DNA from: Aricia agestis
Taxonomy: Eukaryota; Arthropoda; Insecta; Lepidoptera; Lycaenidae
Direction of reading: 5' to 3'
Length of the DNA: 64,000 nt
Assembly (NCBI RefSeq): GCF_905147365.1
Contig: NC_056422.1
Coordinates: 6,450,501-6,514,500 of the forward strand
A program made the position numbers and the translations under genes. This document shows positions 1 through 9,825 of this stretch, one piece after another (the stretch's first letter is position 1; every line of letters starts with the position of its first letter). The notes beneath the pieces were generated by a model that saw nothing but the letters and a program-made list of their open reading frames with translations, had not been told where the DNA came from and did not search any database.

Positions 1-338
1 AACTGTTGCCATTTACTCGCCATGTTTTTGTCATTAAAGCATTCTCCCACGTTCCGAAATTGTCCATTGTTGTGCTGATTACACCATAAGATACACTTTA
101 TTGGTGGTAGCGTTGCGTGTTATTAATAATAACCTTTATCAAACTTTGATTAATGACTTAAGGCAGGGGTTCCCAAACTGTGCGCAGAGGCGCCCTGGGT
201 GCACCGTGGAAAGGCAAGGCGCCGCGCGCCGCGCCGCCGTGAGTCGATCCTCCATCATTATCCATATTCCATAACCAGATATATTATAAAATAAAATTAT
301 TATAATATTATGAATAATACAAAGCAGGCAGATGACTG

Positions 339-676
339 TGTTACACCATCCTAACTACGATACACCTCAATATAAGTGTATCCACACCTTTATTTTAATA
401 TTCAGAAACCCAAGTGTGCACACAGCTTTACCGCGCTGTACCGCACACGGTGCAAGATTTCAACATCAATTCGAGGGAATATCCAAGTCAGCAGAAGCGG
501 CCACCACCATCGTGCGACCAGCGGAGGACCTCATTCTTTTACTCCACTTCAGTAGGGAATCACTCTTAGTTTGTAATTCGTAATTAGTAATTTTAATTAA
601 TGTAAAAGTTATAATTAATAAACTATTATTTAAAATTTGCTTTTTTTTGGCACCCACGGCTGCAGCTATCGTTACT
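339..676 (+). repeat. 5' LTR of the errantivirus
   Basis: 338 bp, starting TGTTACACC and ending GTTACT. It is identical by eye to 7883-8220. A candidate polyadenylation signal AATAAA lies near the 3' end (about 619), followed by a T-rich run. The last base appears to overlap the primer-binding site, as in other errantiviruses with a TGGCGC primer site. Confidence 0.95.
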
Positions 677-693
677 GGCGCAGTCTTGTGGAT
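676..693 (+). other. Primer-binding site, tRNA-Ser-like
   Basis: The sequence immediately after the 5' LTR reads TGGCGCAGTCTTGTGGAT. The TGGCGCAGTC start is the complement of a tRNA 3' end (ACTGCGCCA) and matches the tRNA-Ser-type primer site known from the 17.6/297/TED group. The following bases deviate from the usual Ser site, so the exact tRNA isoacceptor is uncertain. Confidence 0.7.
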
Positions 694-903
694 CTATTCG
701 CGGGCCGGTTCGCGAAATTCGGGATAATCATCATCGCGACGCGTACCACCCGTGTGGTAGAAGAACCTACGGTTGCAGCCTACGGGGAATCCAGACATTG
801 ATTCGGCTGAGAAAAATGCAAATGTATGTACCTTGAATCTTTCAAGTTCCTTACCAAACCTATCCATAAGTTTCCTATTAAATATAAGTATTCCTTATAC
901 CAT

Positions 904-1080
904 AAAAATTATATTGCATAATTTTTGTGTTAATTTTAGAATTAGGTAGATTTATTCTTTTGATAGAAATTAAATCGTTTAATTTTTGTGTTAATTATAG
1001 GATTAGGTAGATTTATTCGTTACATAAAAATTAAATCGCATAATTTTTGTGTGAATAATAGGATTAGATACATTTTATTT
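904..1080 (+). repeat. Three tandem ~58-bp AT-rich repeats in the errantivirus leader
   Basis: Three imperfect tandem units (about 904-966, 967-1024 and 1025-1080) share the core CATAATTTTTGTGT and a GATTAGGTAGATTTATT segment. They lie in the untranslated leader between the primer site and gag. In Drosophila gypsy the same position holds the Su(Hw) insulator repeats. The first unit contains TATTGCATAATTTT, which has the TGCATA core of that motif, but the other two do not keep it fully. The AGGTAGATTT parts could also act as splice donors for an env mRNA. Confidence 0.75.
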
Positions 1081-1225
1081 TTAATTAAAGTTATTTTAGT
1101 TAAAAATTTAATTTAAGTAGTATTTCAAAATTTTTCATCCAAGAGAAAATAGTAATAGTAGGTTAAGTGAACGTAGTTCTAGTAGGAATAGTGCTTTTGA
1201 CGAGAACAGGGATTTTTCAGAAAAT

Positions 1226-2473
1226 ATGTCTCAATACGAATTAGATAACATTTATAAATCAATGAGGATGTTACCCGAATTTGACGGGAACCCTCACGTT
1301 TTAAATCGTTTTATTAATCTTTGCGATCAAATAGTTTTAACTCACCTAGGCACCCAGCCAGAACATAATTTAGGTAATTTAGCTCTACTTAATGGTATTT
1401 TAAATAAGATCACTGGTCCCGCAGCTAGATTAATAAATGCAAGTGGCATACCAGAAACTTGGCAGGGCATAAAAAATGCTCTCATAAATAATTTTGCTGA
1501 CCACCGTGACGAGACAGCACTCTATAGTGACCTTTCGATGCAGACCCAAGGTTCCAGTACACCACAGGAGTTTTATGAGCGTTGCCAAAATCTTTTTAGC
1601 ACGATTATGACATATATTTCTTTGCATGAAACTGTCAGTACTACTATTGCGGCTAAGCGCACATTATATCAAAAATTAACACTGCAAGCTTATTTGCGAG
1701 GCCTTAAAGACCCCTTAGGTTATAGAATTAGGTGTATGCGACCGGAATCTATGGAAAAAGCATTACAATATGTACAGGAGGAATTAAATGCATTATACAT
1801 GCAACATAGAAATGATAGCAGTCATTCGAGCAAAAAGGAAATTAATAATTCAAACCAGCATAGTCAGAATTTGCCTCTCAATAATTTTGTTCCTAAACCA
1901 TTTAATTTAAATACGTCTAATTTTCCGCGACAATTTGTGAATAATTTTCAGGGTCCTTCAAAATTAAATTACCATCCCCAAATGCAACAGCAACGTGGTC
2001 CCACACGTACGCAGCAAATAATGCGTGCCGTACCCCCAAATTACAACCCCCAAAGTAATATGTTCAGAATAAATAGGCCTTTCATGCTTCAAAATTATAA
2101 TAATAATTTTAATCATCATAATCAGCCCCGTCCCATGAGTGGCGTTAGTCATTTTGTTCCGAGAGTTTTGCCACCAACCCTTAGTGGACACGATTGGCGT
2201 AAATCCGGCAATCCCCCACCAACTAATTATTTGAAATCGCGTGAAATGAATTATAACGAATTTGACAATGAATATAATGACTTATACGAGTATTACGACC
2301 AAGACTGTTACTATTCTGACCATGACCAAAATTATTTGACATGCGAACAAACTGACTACTATGAAAATCATGATCCTTACCCTGAAACAGTGCAAGTGAC
2401 TGAAATTGAAAACCAAAATACTGCTGACGATGTAAATTTTCATCAGGCCCCGAAATTAGAAAAGCCAAAATAG
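1226..2473 (+). CDS. gag: Errantivirus Gag polyprotein
   Basis: An open 415-codon frame starting at ATG 1226. The N-terminal half (residues about 1-195) is the conserved helical capsid region of errantivirus Gag. It includes a segment around residues 10-30 (PEFDGNP) and the QGSSTPQEFYERC helix near residue 110. The C-terminal half is low-complexity, rich in Asn, Gln, Pro and Tyr, and acidic near the end. No CCHC zinc knuckle is present, as is usual for errantiviruses. The frame is also open upstream to about 1121 with a Ser/Arg/Asn-rich translation and no ATG, so a longer product from a non-AUG start is possible. The stop overlaps the start of the pol frame by a -1 shift (CCAAAATAG, 2465-2473), the expected frameshift arrangement. 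Gag is the only structural frame that looks intact. Confidence 0.92.
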   Translation: MSQYELDNIYKSMRMLPEFDGNPHVLNRFINLCDQIVLTHLGTQPEHNLGNLALLNGILNKITGPAARLINASGIPETWQGIKNALINNFADHRDETALYSDLSMQTQGSSTPQEFYERCQNLFSTIMTYISLHETVSTTIAAKRTLYQKLTLQAYLRGLKDPLGYRIRCMRPESMEKALQYVQEELNALYMQHRNDSSHSSKKEINNSNQHSQNLPLNNFVPKPFNLNTSNFPRQFVNNFQGPSKLNYHPQMQQQRGPTRTQQIMRAVPPNYNPQSNMFRINRPFMLQNYNNNFNHHNQPRPMSGVSHFVPRVLPPTLSGHDWRKSGNPPPTNYLKSREMNYNEFDNEYNDLYEYYDQDCYYSDHDQNYLTCEQTDYYENHDPYPETVQVTEIENQNTADDVNFHQAPKLEKPK

Positions 2474-4750
2474 AAGTTAATTTTCATATTCAGAGACAAT
2501 TAGGTTATATTCAGATATCCGATCCACCCCTTAAGTTTTTAATAAACAGGCGCTAATCAGTCTTTTATTAGCCCTGAAGCTGTACAAAAGTATTTTAGCC
2601 ATATACCATTAAATTATGATCCTTTCGAAGTTACAAATGTGCACGCTACCAGTAGAAATAATTATTCTATCACTTTACCTTGTTTTCCGGAATTTCGAGA
2701 TAAGGGTGATTTAACATTATTCGTATATAAATTTCATAACTACTTTGACGGTTTAATAGGCTTTGATTTATTGGATGTCTTTGGATCAAATATAGATCTG
2801 AAAAATAAAAAAATAATTACCCGTAACGCTACAATTCCAATTCATATGTATGACTCACGTAACGCAAATTTATACGAGGAGATTATTCCGGCTAACTCAT
2901 CAAAATTAGTTAGATTACCTATCAACTCTTTAAATGGCGATGTTTTAATTGAAAAGCAAGTAATTTGTAACTGTTACATTACCGAATGTTTAACGAAAGT
3001 AATTAATAATCGAGGATGGGTTGAAATAACCAATCCTACGCATAATGACATTATATTTTCTATGAATAAACCAGTAGAAGCAGAACTCTATAATGTTGAG
3101 AGCCAGCCAGAAACCATATCTGAACGCGCAAAAGAAGTCATATCTCGCTTACGGACAGATCACTTAAATCCAGAGGAAAGTGCTAATTTAATAAATTTAT
3201 GTATTAATTATTCGGACATATTTTATCTTGAGGGCGAGTCTTTAACATTCACAAATAAAATAAAACATAAAATTCAGACTACCGATGAAATTCCAGTTCA
3301 TACAAAAACTTATAGGTATCCTTATGTTCATAGGCAAGAAGTAAGAGACCAGATTAAAAAAATGCTAGAACAAAATATAATTAGGCCATCCAATTCTGCT
3401 TGGAGCTCTCCAATCTGGGTAGTGCCTAAGAAGGCAGATGCTTCCGGCAAAGTTAAGTGGCGTCTTGTAATAGATTTCAGGAAGGTCAACGAAAAAACCA
3501 TAAATGATAAATACCCCATTCCCAATATATCTGACATACTAGACAAGCTAGGAAAATGCCAATACTTCACTACTTTAGACTTAGCTAGTGGGTTCTATCA
3601 GGTTGAAATGGACCCCCAGGATATTCACAAAACCGCGTTCAATGTTGAAAACGGCCATTATGAATTTTTACGTATGCCTATGGTTTTGAAAAACTCACCT
3701 GCAACTTTCCAGCGTGTCATGGACAATGTTCTAGACGGATTGCAATATAAAATATGTGTAGTATATTTAGATGATATTGTTGTATTCAGTACCTCCCTTC
3801 AGGAGCATATTATTAATTTAAGAAATGTTTTTGATAAATTACGTTCATCCAATTTCAAAATTCAGCTAGATAAATCAGAATTTCTTAAACTTGAAACAGA
3901 ATTTTTAGGCCATGTAATAAGTAACGAGGGCGTTAAACCTAACCCTAATAAAATTCATGCTATTCAAAATTATCCACTACCGAAAACCACAACCGAAATT
4001 AAACGTTTTCTAGGATTAATAGGCTATTACAGAAAGTTCATTCCGGATTTTGCACGTATAACAAAACCACTTACTCAAGGTCTTAAAAAAGGTTCCAAAA
4101 TTACTTTTGATAAAGCCTATACAGAATGCTTTGAACATTGCAAAACCTTCTTGACAAACGATCCCATTTTACAGTATCCAGATTTTTCCAAAGATTTTAT
4201 TCTCACTACCGATGCGTCAAATGTTGCTATTGGTGCAATTTTGTCGCAAGGAACAGTAGGTTCAGATAAACCAATAGCTTATGCCTCCAGAACCCTTAAC
4301 TCCAGTGAATGTAATTATAGTACAATAGAAAAGGAATTGCTTGCAATAGTTTGGGCTACTAAATACTTCAGACCTTATTTATTCGGCCGTAAATTCAAAA
4401 TCATCACTGATCACAAACCGTTACAATGGATCATGAACCTAAAGGAACCCAGCTCGCGTCTTACGAGATGGCGTCTTAAGCTTTCAGAATACGATTTTAC
4501 TGTAGTATACAAGCAGGGAAAAATTAATACTAATGCCGATGCACTTTCCAGAATTGAATTACATAATGATGAAACGAACTCTATAGCAGTAAATGTGTCA
4601 GAAGGATCTCACGATTCAGAAGATGAATCTAGGACAATAACGAATAGTGTGTCCTCTTCAAGGACCGCAACTGCCAGCAAATCCTCTTCAAGGCAGCTAC
4701 TGCTAGTGAATCCTCTACTGTACATACTAGCCACGAGGAACCTATATTAA
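2470..4750 (+). pseudogene. pol: Pol 5' part: protease, reverse transcriptase and RNase H, with frame breaks
   Basis: The -1 frame after gag encodes the start of the protease (PPLKFLIN, about 2524-2547) and hits a stop at 2554. The downstream frame begins about 2549 (GANQSFISPEAV) and is open to 4750. About two bases are missing exactly at the aspartic-protease active-site motif, so the catalytic DTG-type triplet is not encoded. RT follows: PSNSAWSSPIWVVPKK, FTTLDLASGFYQVE (first catalytic Asp), YLDDIVVF (catalytic Asp pair, about 3767) and LGHVIS. A conserved RT motif reads PMVLKNSPATFQR (about 3676), where the family normally has Phe-Gly after the Pro. RNase H has TTDASN, the Glu helix TIEKELLAIVWA, ITDHKPL and NADALSRIE. 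The frame ends in a repeated TCCTCTTCAAGG tract after a further single-base shift. Confidence 0.88.
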
Positions 4751-6153
4751 ATATCCCAATCTCTGACGACCCATTAAATAAATTTTCTAGACAAATAGTA
4801 CTTACCGTTGTAGGCGACATTAAAGGCCGCACCGTTGTCACCAAACCATTCGATAACCATACGCGAACATCTATTCAGTTATCAGAATCCAGCCTAGAGG
4901 TAGACGTTATTAACTCCATTAAAGAATATGTTAATCCTAAAATTAAAACTGGTTTATTAATAAATCCAAATGAAGCTATGTACAAAATAATTCCTATAAT
5001 ACAGAGAGCTTTTAAAAATTCATCTATGTTCCTTACCGTGACAAAACGCGAAGTAGAAAATGTACGTGAATATTTAAAACAGCAGGATATAATAAAAAAA
5101 TACCACGAGGGTAAAACGAACCATCGAGGTATTACCGAAACCTATTTAGCATTAACCAATAGATATTATTGGCCAAAAATGAAAGAAAGTATAACAAAAT
5201 TCATTAACTCATGTACCATATGTGGACAAGCAAAATACGACCGTAATCCCATACGACAACAGTTTCAATTAGTTCCATCTGCCTCAAAACCATTAGAAAT
5301 AGTGCACATAGATTTACTTACAATCCAAAATGAAAAATTTCTTACAATTGTAGATGCGTTTTCGAAATACGCACAAGCCTATCACTTACGTGACTCTACT
5401 GCTGTCAGCGTTTTACAAGGTTTACTAAATTTTTGTACTCACCATGGCATACCGATGACAATAGTTAGCGATAATGGTACTGAATTCACGAATCAACTGC
5501 TAGCGGAATTCCTGAAATTACATAAAATACAACACCATAAAACAGCCCCTCACGCACCAAACGAAAATGGAATAGTTGAACGTTTTCATTCCACCATTCT
5601 CGAACACCTTAGAATTTTAAAATTAAGTCACACATCGGAATCAATAGTTAATTTAATGCTTTACGCACTTCTAGCATATAACAGTAGTATACATAGTTTA
5701 ACTAAATGTAGACCTATTGAAGTAATTACTGGACACTTTGACCCACGAGATGCTTTTGATTTAGACATTTCCACCCAGCTTCTACAACAGTACATGACTA
5801 ATCATAAAGACAAAATGACTTTAGCGTACAAGACAATACAAGACATATCTAATGACTCTCGAGAAAATATGATAGAAAACCGAAATAGAAATAGGGAACC
5901 TGAAATTAACTACTTACCTGAACAGACAGTTTTTATCCAGAATCCAACAGCTTCACGACAGAAACTAGCCCCACGTTATACCCATGATGTAGTTATGGCT
6001 GACTTACCTATTCATATATATACGAGGAAAAAACGAAACCCAATCGCCAAAAATAGACTCAAAAGAGTACCTAAATCGGCGCAATTGTTACAGGAAACTG
6101 CTGACCCTCTTTCTTCTCCTGAGCGTCGTCCGAGCACAAGAGATAAAACTTGA
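4648..6153 (+). pseudogene. pol: Pol 3' part: integrase, separated by a frameshift
   Basis: The frame opens at 4648 and carries the rest of the pol spacer before the integrase. A zinc-binding HHCC domain is visible (His in YHEGKTNHRG, Cys in CTICGQAKYDR, about 5100-5245). The catalytic DD35E core follows, with Asp in IVHIDLL (about 5310), Asp in TIVSDNGTEF (about 5470) and Glu in NENGIVERFHST (about 5575). The C-terminal region ends RRPSTRDKT at a stop at 6151-6153. No start codon is expected, because in intact relatives this is continuous with RT-RNase H. The change of frame lies between 4648 and 4747 in a stretch of imperfect TCCTCTTCAAGG repeats, so slippage is the likely cause. The integrase itself looks complete. 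Confidence 0.9.
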
Positions 6154-6388
6154 AAGCCTAAACGACGGACCTGGAATTTTACCTTTTAAATTAGGATCCA
6201 CTAGGATCATTTCCCATCATCATACCTTTTTAAATAAAATTAATCTTAAAGAATTAGAGTATCAAATTAAGTCTATCGATATTCAATTAGATTCCTTTAC
6301 TCAAGAATTTCAGAATAAAACTAAATTTTTTCTAGAACCCCATATAGCATACCTTAAAAATAAGCTTACTGGACACAAATGTCTCTAG
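5993..6388 (+). pseudogene. env: Env 5' part: signal peptide and surface-subunit start
   Basis: The frame is open from 5993 and overlaps the end of integrase in another frame, as usual for errantivirus env made from a spliced mRNA. A signal-peptide-like stretch (LLTLFLLLSVVRAQ, about 6098-6139) is followed by the conserved surface-subunit start LESLNDGPGI and a helical segment. No in-frame ATG is visible after 5993, consistent with the start coming from an upstream exon by splicing. The frame ends at TAG 6386-6388, inside the left arm of the 6371-6432 inverted duplication. Confidence 0.8.
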
Positions 6389-6432
6389 CTGATTTAAAAC
6401 ACCTTTTAAATCAGCTAGAGACATTTGTGTCC
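6371..6432. repeat. Perfect 29-bp inverted repeat, 4-bp loop, inside env
   Basis: 6371-6399 and 6404-6432 are exact reverse complements, separated by CACC. The right arm encodes the residues just before the cleavage site (QLETFVS), so it is the ancestral sequence. The left arm looks like an inverted copy that replaced or displaced env sequence, adds a stop codon and changes the frame. Confidence 0.95.
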
Positions 6433-7119
6433 AACCGTGCGAAAAGAGGCCTTATTGATGGTCTTGGCTCAGTAATCAAAAGTGTCACTGGTAACTTAGA
6501 TTATACTGATGCTATTCATTACAATGAAGCTATTAAAAAATTGCAGGAAAACGAAAATAATTTGATAAATGAATTAAACAGTCATATTAGCTTATCTAAA
6601 AATTGGACAGTTCAGTATTCAAAAATTATGGAAATTATTAAAGAAAATCAGAATAAAATGATGAACATGGTTAATAAAATTAATGATTACAATGTAAAGC
6701 AGAATTTCAGTTTAGTGAAATATACTCGTCTCACTCAAATACTCTTAATATTGAGTGACAATGTAGATTCCATTTCACAGGAAATAATTAAGTTGCAGAA
6801 TATTTTAGCATTTATTAAAACTTCCACTTTACATCATTCAGCTTTAGATCTAGCTAACATACGCTCTATTTTAAGCAAACTGTCATCATTGTACGGCAGT
6901 GAGCGTATTCTTAATTTAGATGTAAGAGAATACTATGATATAATTAGAGTAGGCTCCTTTTATGTGGGTAATGAAATAGTTTTAGTTTTTAAATTTCCAA
7001 TATTTCTAGCTAAGATATTTACTTTATATAAGTTATCTATAGTTCTGTGGCGGTACCCACAAGTTACAAAGTTCCTAATAAGCACCATGAGATCCTCAAA
7101 CCCACCTTTCCATTCCTAG
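6379..7119 (+). pseudogene. env: Env middle part: cleavage site, fusion peptide and coiled coil
   Basis: Just after the hairpin the frame encodes a furin-type site RAKR followed by GLIDGLGSVIKSVTGNLD. This is the cleavage and fusion-peptide signature shared by errantivirus Env and baculovirus F proteins. A long heptad-like helical region follows (residues about 45-190 of this frame). The ATG at 6379 lies in the duplicated arm, so it is not a meaningful start. The frame drifts off at about 7035-7045, where the ectodomain continues in a different frame from about 7047. Base composition also changes there. Confidence 0.85.
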
Positions 7120-7898
7120 TTATCCATGAGAAAGAATTCAGGTACATAGAGGCAGAATGCCCGAAGGCCAACAAGTGGCATATCTGTAAGGAACAGCCGA
7201 ACCCTCTCAACCAGCCAGAGGACTGCGTGCAGCGACTAATATCAACCCAGGAGCGAAGCCCTTCGTGCAAGCCCATCACTGTTACCCTGAGCCATGCAGC
7301 ATTTGAAGAATTGGATGAGAAGCACTACACTGTCAGTTTTCCTGAGCCAACAAAAGTCCACATGTTCTGCGAACGTCACCAGTACGAGACTCTCCAAGGC
7401 AGCTATCTTGTCATCATTCCTAAGCAATGTTTTATGGAGGCCCCAGAATTTACCATTTCGAACTCCAAGGATCGTCTAAAAGGCCAGGCGCTCAAGCTAC
7501 TGAATATGCCCAACTACACGACTACTGAAGAAGACTCACAGGCTACTCTTACACTAAACTCAGTAAGCCTGAAAAATCTACAAGAAATCAATACAAGAAT
7601 CTCCATGCAGCAACCTATAAAACTGAAAAATGAAGACAACTACGGTATCTATCACACTACGATACCTATGTATGCATTGATACTATTAAGTGCATGCGCC
7701 CTCACTAGCGTGTACTTATGGAAGAGATATACCAGATCCTTGGCTGAAACATCAAAACCGAATGACAATAGCAAGATAGAGATGCCAGCTGTCTACGCTC
7801 GACCTAGAAGAATAGATCCTGATCATCCTCCAGCGCAGTTTACGACAACAGTCTTCAACAGGCGCTGTTCTACTGGGGGAGGTGTTACACCATCCTAA
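7047..7898 (+). pseudogene. env: Env 3' part: cysteine-rich ectodomain and transmembrane anchor
   Basis: This continues the errantivirus F-like ectodomain, with a Cys-containing region (ECPKANKWHIC, CVQRLIS), FPEPTKVHMFCERH and GSYLVIIPKQC. One membrane span follows (PMYALILLSACALTSVYLW, about 7668-7724) with a basic cytoplasmic tail. The frame runs into the 3' LTR and stops at 7896-7898. The first codon of this frame is GTG, not a real start; the segment follows the middle part by a frame change. It is clearly more GC-rich (about 50 percent or more around 7140-7260) than the AT-rich gag, pol and upstream env. It may derive from a different parental element. Confidence 0.85.
7875..7882 (+). 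other. Polypurine tract
   Basis: GGGGGAGG immediately precedes the 3' LTR. This is the expected primer for plus-strand DNA synthesis. It overlaps the env 3' coding region. Confidence 0.85.
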
Positions 7899-8220
7899 CT
7901 ACGATACACCTCAATATAAGTGTATCCACACCTTTATTTTAATATTCAGAAACCCAAGTGTGCACACAGCTTTACCGCGCTGTACCGCACACGGTGCAAG
8001 ATTTCAACATCAATTCGAGGGAATATCCAAGTCAGCAGAAGCGGCCACCACCATCGTGCGACCAGCGGAGGACCTCATTCTTTTACTCCACTTCAGTAGG
8101 GAATCACTCTTAGTTTGTAATTCGTAATTAGTAATTTTAATTAATGTAAAAGTTATAATTAATAAACTATTATTTAAAATTTGCTTTTTTTTGGCACCCA
8201 CGGCTGCAGCTATCGTTACT
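7883..8220 (+). repeat. 3' LTR of the errantivirus
   Basis: 338 bp, identical by eye to 339-676, with the AATAAA signal near 8163. It is followed directly by the ACTG target duplication (8221-8224) and then the right half of the host hAT MITE. Confidence 0.95.
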
Positions 8221-8520
8221 ACTGTCAAAATATTTGTTTATTATTATTTACTTGCTTAACCTAACTATAATCATTAAATGTGTTTATGTATATTTTTGTA
8301 ATAGCTCTAGGTAGAGAAGGGCGCCGTAACAAAGTATTGACTTGTAAGTGCGCCGCAGGCTGAACAAGATTGGGAACCCCTGACTTAAGGGTCTGTTATA
8401 GCTCTACGATATGCAGTAATATACCGCTTTGAGTATAAATTCAGTAATTACCACCTGCAACTTTTCGCCATCGTCCAACGCGAAAAATATACCATCCTCA
8501 TCACCTTGATGAGTGACAGT

Positions 8521-8765
8521 CTTCCACCGTGAGTTTCTCGCGTAACTTTCTGCCGCGCACTGTAAAACTCTGGAACAAACTGTCACCGGCAGTATTTCCG
8601 GACCTATACGACCTGCAAACCTTCAAGAAGAGAGCGTATTCCCTCTTAAAAGGCTGGCAACGCACCTGCAGCTCTTCTGATATTGCGAGTGTCCATGGGC
8701 GACGGTAGTTGCTTTCCATCAGGTGACCCGTTTGCTCGTTTGCCCCCTTATTTCATAAAAAAAAT
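8521..8765 (+). pseudogene. 5'-truncated non-LTR retrotransposon (LINE) 3' end
   Basis: 8524-8708 encodes a typical C-terminus of a non-LTR reverse-transcriptase [22 protein letters not shown], then [15 protein letters not shown] and CSSSD, stopping at TAG 8706-8708. The 3' untranslated tail has the TTGCTTTCCATCAGGTGACC and GTTTGCTCGTTTGCCCCCTTA blocks and a short A-run at 8758-8765. The same tail recurs at 16770-17086, 23409-23729, 27512-27845, 40850-40922 and 51788-51860, so these are one LINE family or SINEs sharing its tail. The LWN-LP-VFP style resembles CR1/jockey-type elements; the clade is uncertain. Confidence 0.8.
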
Positions 8766-9482
8766 CCCAAAGAGTTGCTGCAACTAGTAAGCATTCTTAG
8801 TTTTTGAGTATTTTCCTAGTATCTGCTATATAAATAGAGTCAAGATTCCGCTGCCGAACGTGCTCAGCGGCCGGCGCGCGGCAGGTTGAGGAAATTGGAA
8901 AAGTATATCAAATACTCACACGACGTTATGACGTTCTACTTGCAATCATTTAAGTACCTGTATTGACTTTTATTCACATACAGTAGGTTCTGAAATATAA
9001 CACAGTGTTCGTGACGTCATTAAGTATCGACACCATGCCATACTGATAATTCGTTCCGAAATCTTTGCCTGTGTTTGTTTCATATTTCATGTCAGCATCG
9101 CAAATATTTCGTCTACTAATAAACTATAATTATCATTGCATAACTCTTAGTACAATATTATGGCGTCGGATATATGTCGTCATGAACACTGGGTTATATT
9201 GAGAACACACATATCGAAAGGAGTTTAAAATCAAGCAATTTGAATTACGAATACTAACAAGAAGCGTATCGATTGTCGTACAAACACTCAGACGTGTAAA
9301 CAAATTAGGTTGGTAAGTACGTGCCGCGCCTAGGGACTTTCTATGAAAATCTAACACGTTCGCTGCATGCTCCTCGCATATTAATACCCGTACAAATATT
9401 TGATATGGCATGATAGTTTCACTTTTCGTCTACATTGAGGTATGTTCTACTGTGAGAATCTTATAAGCCCTACGTTTGTAGG
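8766..9482. other. No gene seen; one palindromic CRE-like site
   Basis: I see no supported gene. TGACGTCA lies at 9012-9019, a palindromic CRE-type motif that may be chance. The region around 8860-8890 is briefly GC-rich. 9133-9411 has an open minus frame with no recognisable features. Confidence 0.5.
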
Positions 9483-9825
9483 GGGCGATTCCGCTAGAGA
9501 CGACCCTCAACACGAATTTTTAAAGTATAGCATTTGTTACGTTCTTTTATTGAATTATAAATAAAAAGATGTATATTTACTAGCAAAAGAACTTTTATGA
9601 GTAAAAATTGTAATTTGAATGATTTAGAGCATTTTGAAGTGATATCATCTAACGGCGCGAGAAAAACTGCTTATGCCACACATGATCATTTTTACTCTAA
9701 ATCACCATCTCGAAGTTAAATTTTAATACATAATATTGACTGTATAATATAAGTTTCTATTTCGTTGCAAAAAAAACAACAATTTTGAAATAGTTTTCAA
9801 ACATTATTAAAGGAAAATTGCCATG

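Larger units (their letters stand above)
339..8220 (+). mobile_element. Errantivirus-type Ty3/gypsy endogenous retrovirus, full length but with broken pol and env
   Basis: This is a complete LTR-gag-pol-env-LTR element of 7,882 bp. It is flanked by the 4-bp direct repeat ACTG (335-338 and 8221-8224), the duplication size typical of gypsy/errantivirus integrases. The order is 5' LTR, primer-binding site, leader with tandem repeats, gag, protease-RT-RNase H, integrase, an env related to baculovirus-type fusion proteins, polypurine tract and 3' LTR. The LTRs look identical over 338 bp, which implies recent insertion. Yet the body shows a protease-region frame break (about 2548), a pol spacer frameshift (about 4650-4745), an inverted duplication in env (6371-6432) and an env frame break (about 7040). 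The copy is therefore probably non-autonomous, moved in trans, unless some breaks are assembly errors. Confidence 0.95.
164..8382. mobile_element. hAT-type MITE, split by an errantivirus insertion
   Basis: The two ends form a short terminal inverted repeat, CAGGGGTTCCCAA at 164-176 and its reverse complement ending at 8382. They are flanked by a perfect 8-bp direct repeat ACTTAAGG (156-163 and 8383-8390). An 8-bp target duplication and a CAG-starting TIR are hallmarks of the hAT superfamily. With the 339-8220 retrovirus-like element and one copy of its target duplication removed, the MITE would be about 330 bp with no coding capacity, so it is non-autonomous. The interior next to the left TIR is GC-rich (GGCGC and CCGCGC runs around 190-240). 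Confidence 0.85.

Noticed and set aside
1430..2468. Minus-strand frames within gag
   Set aside because: Antisense shadows of gag.
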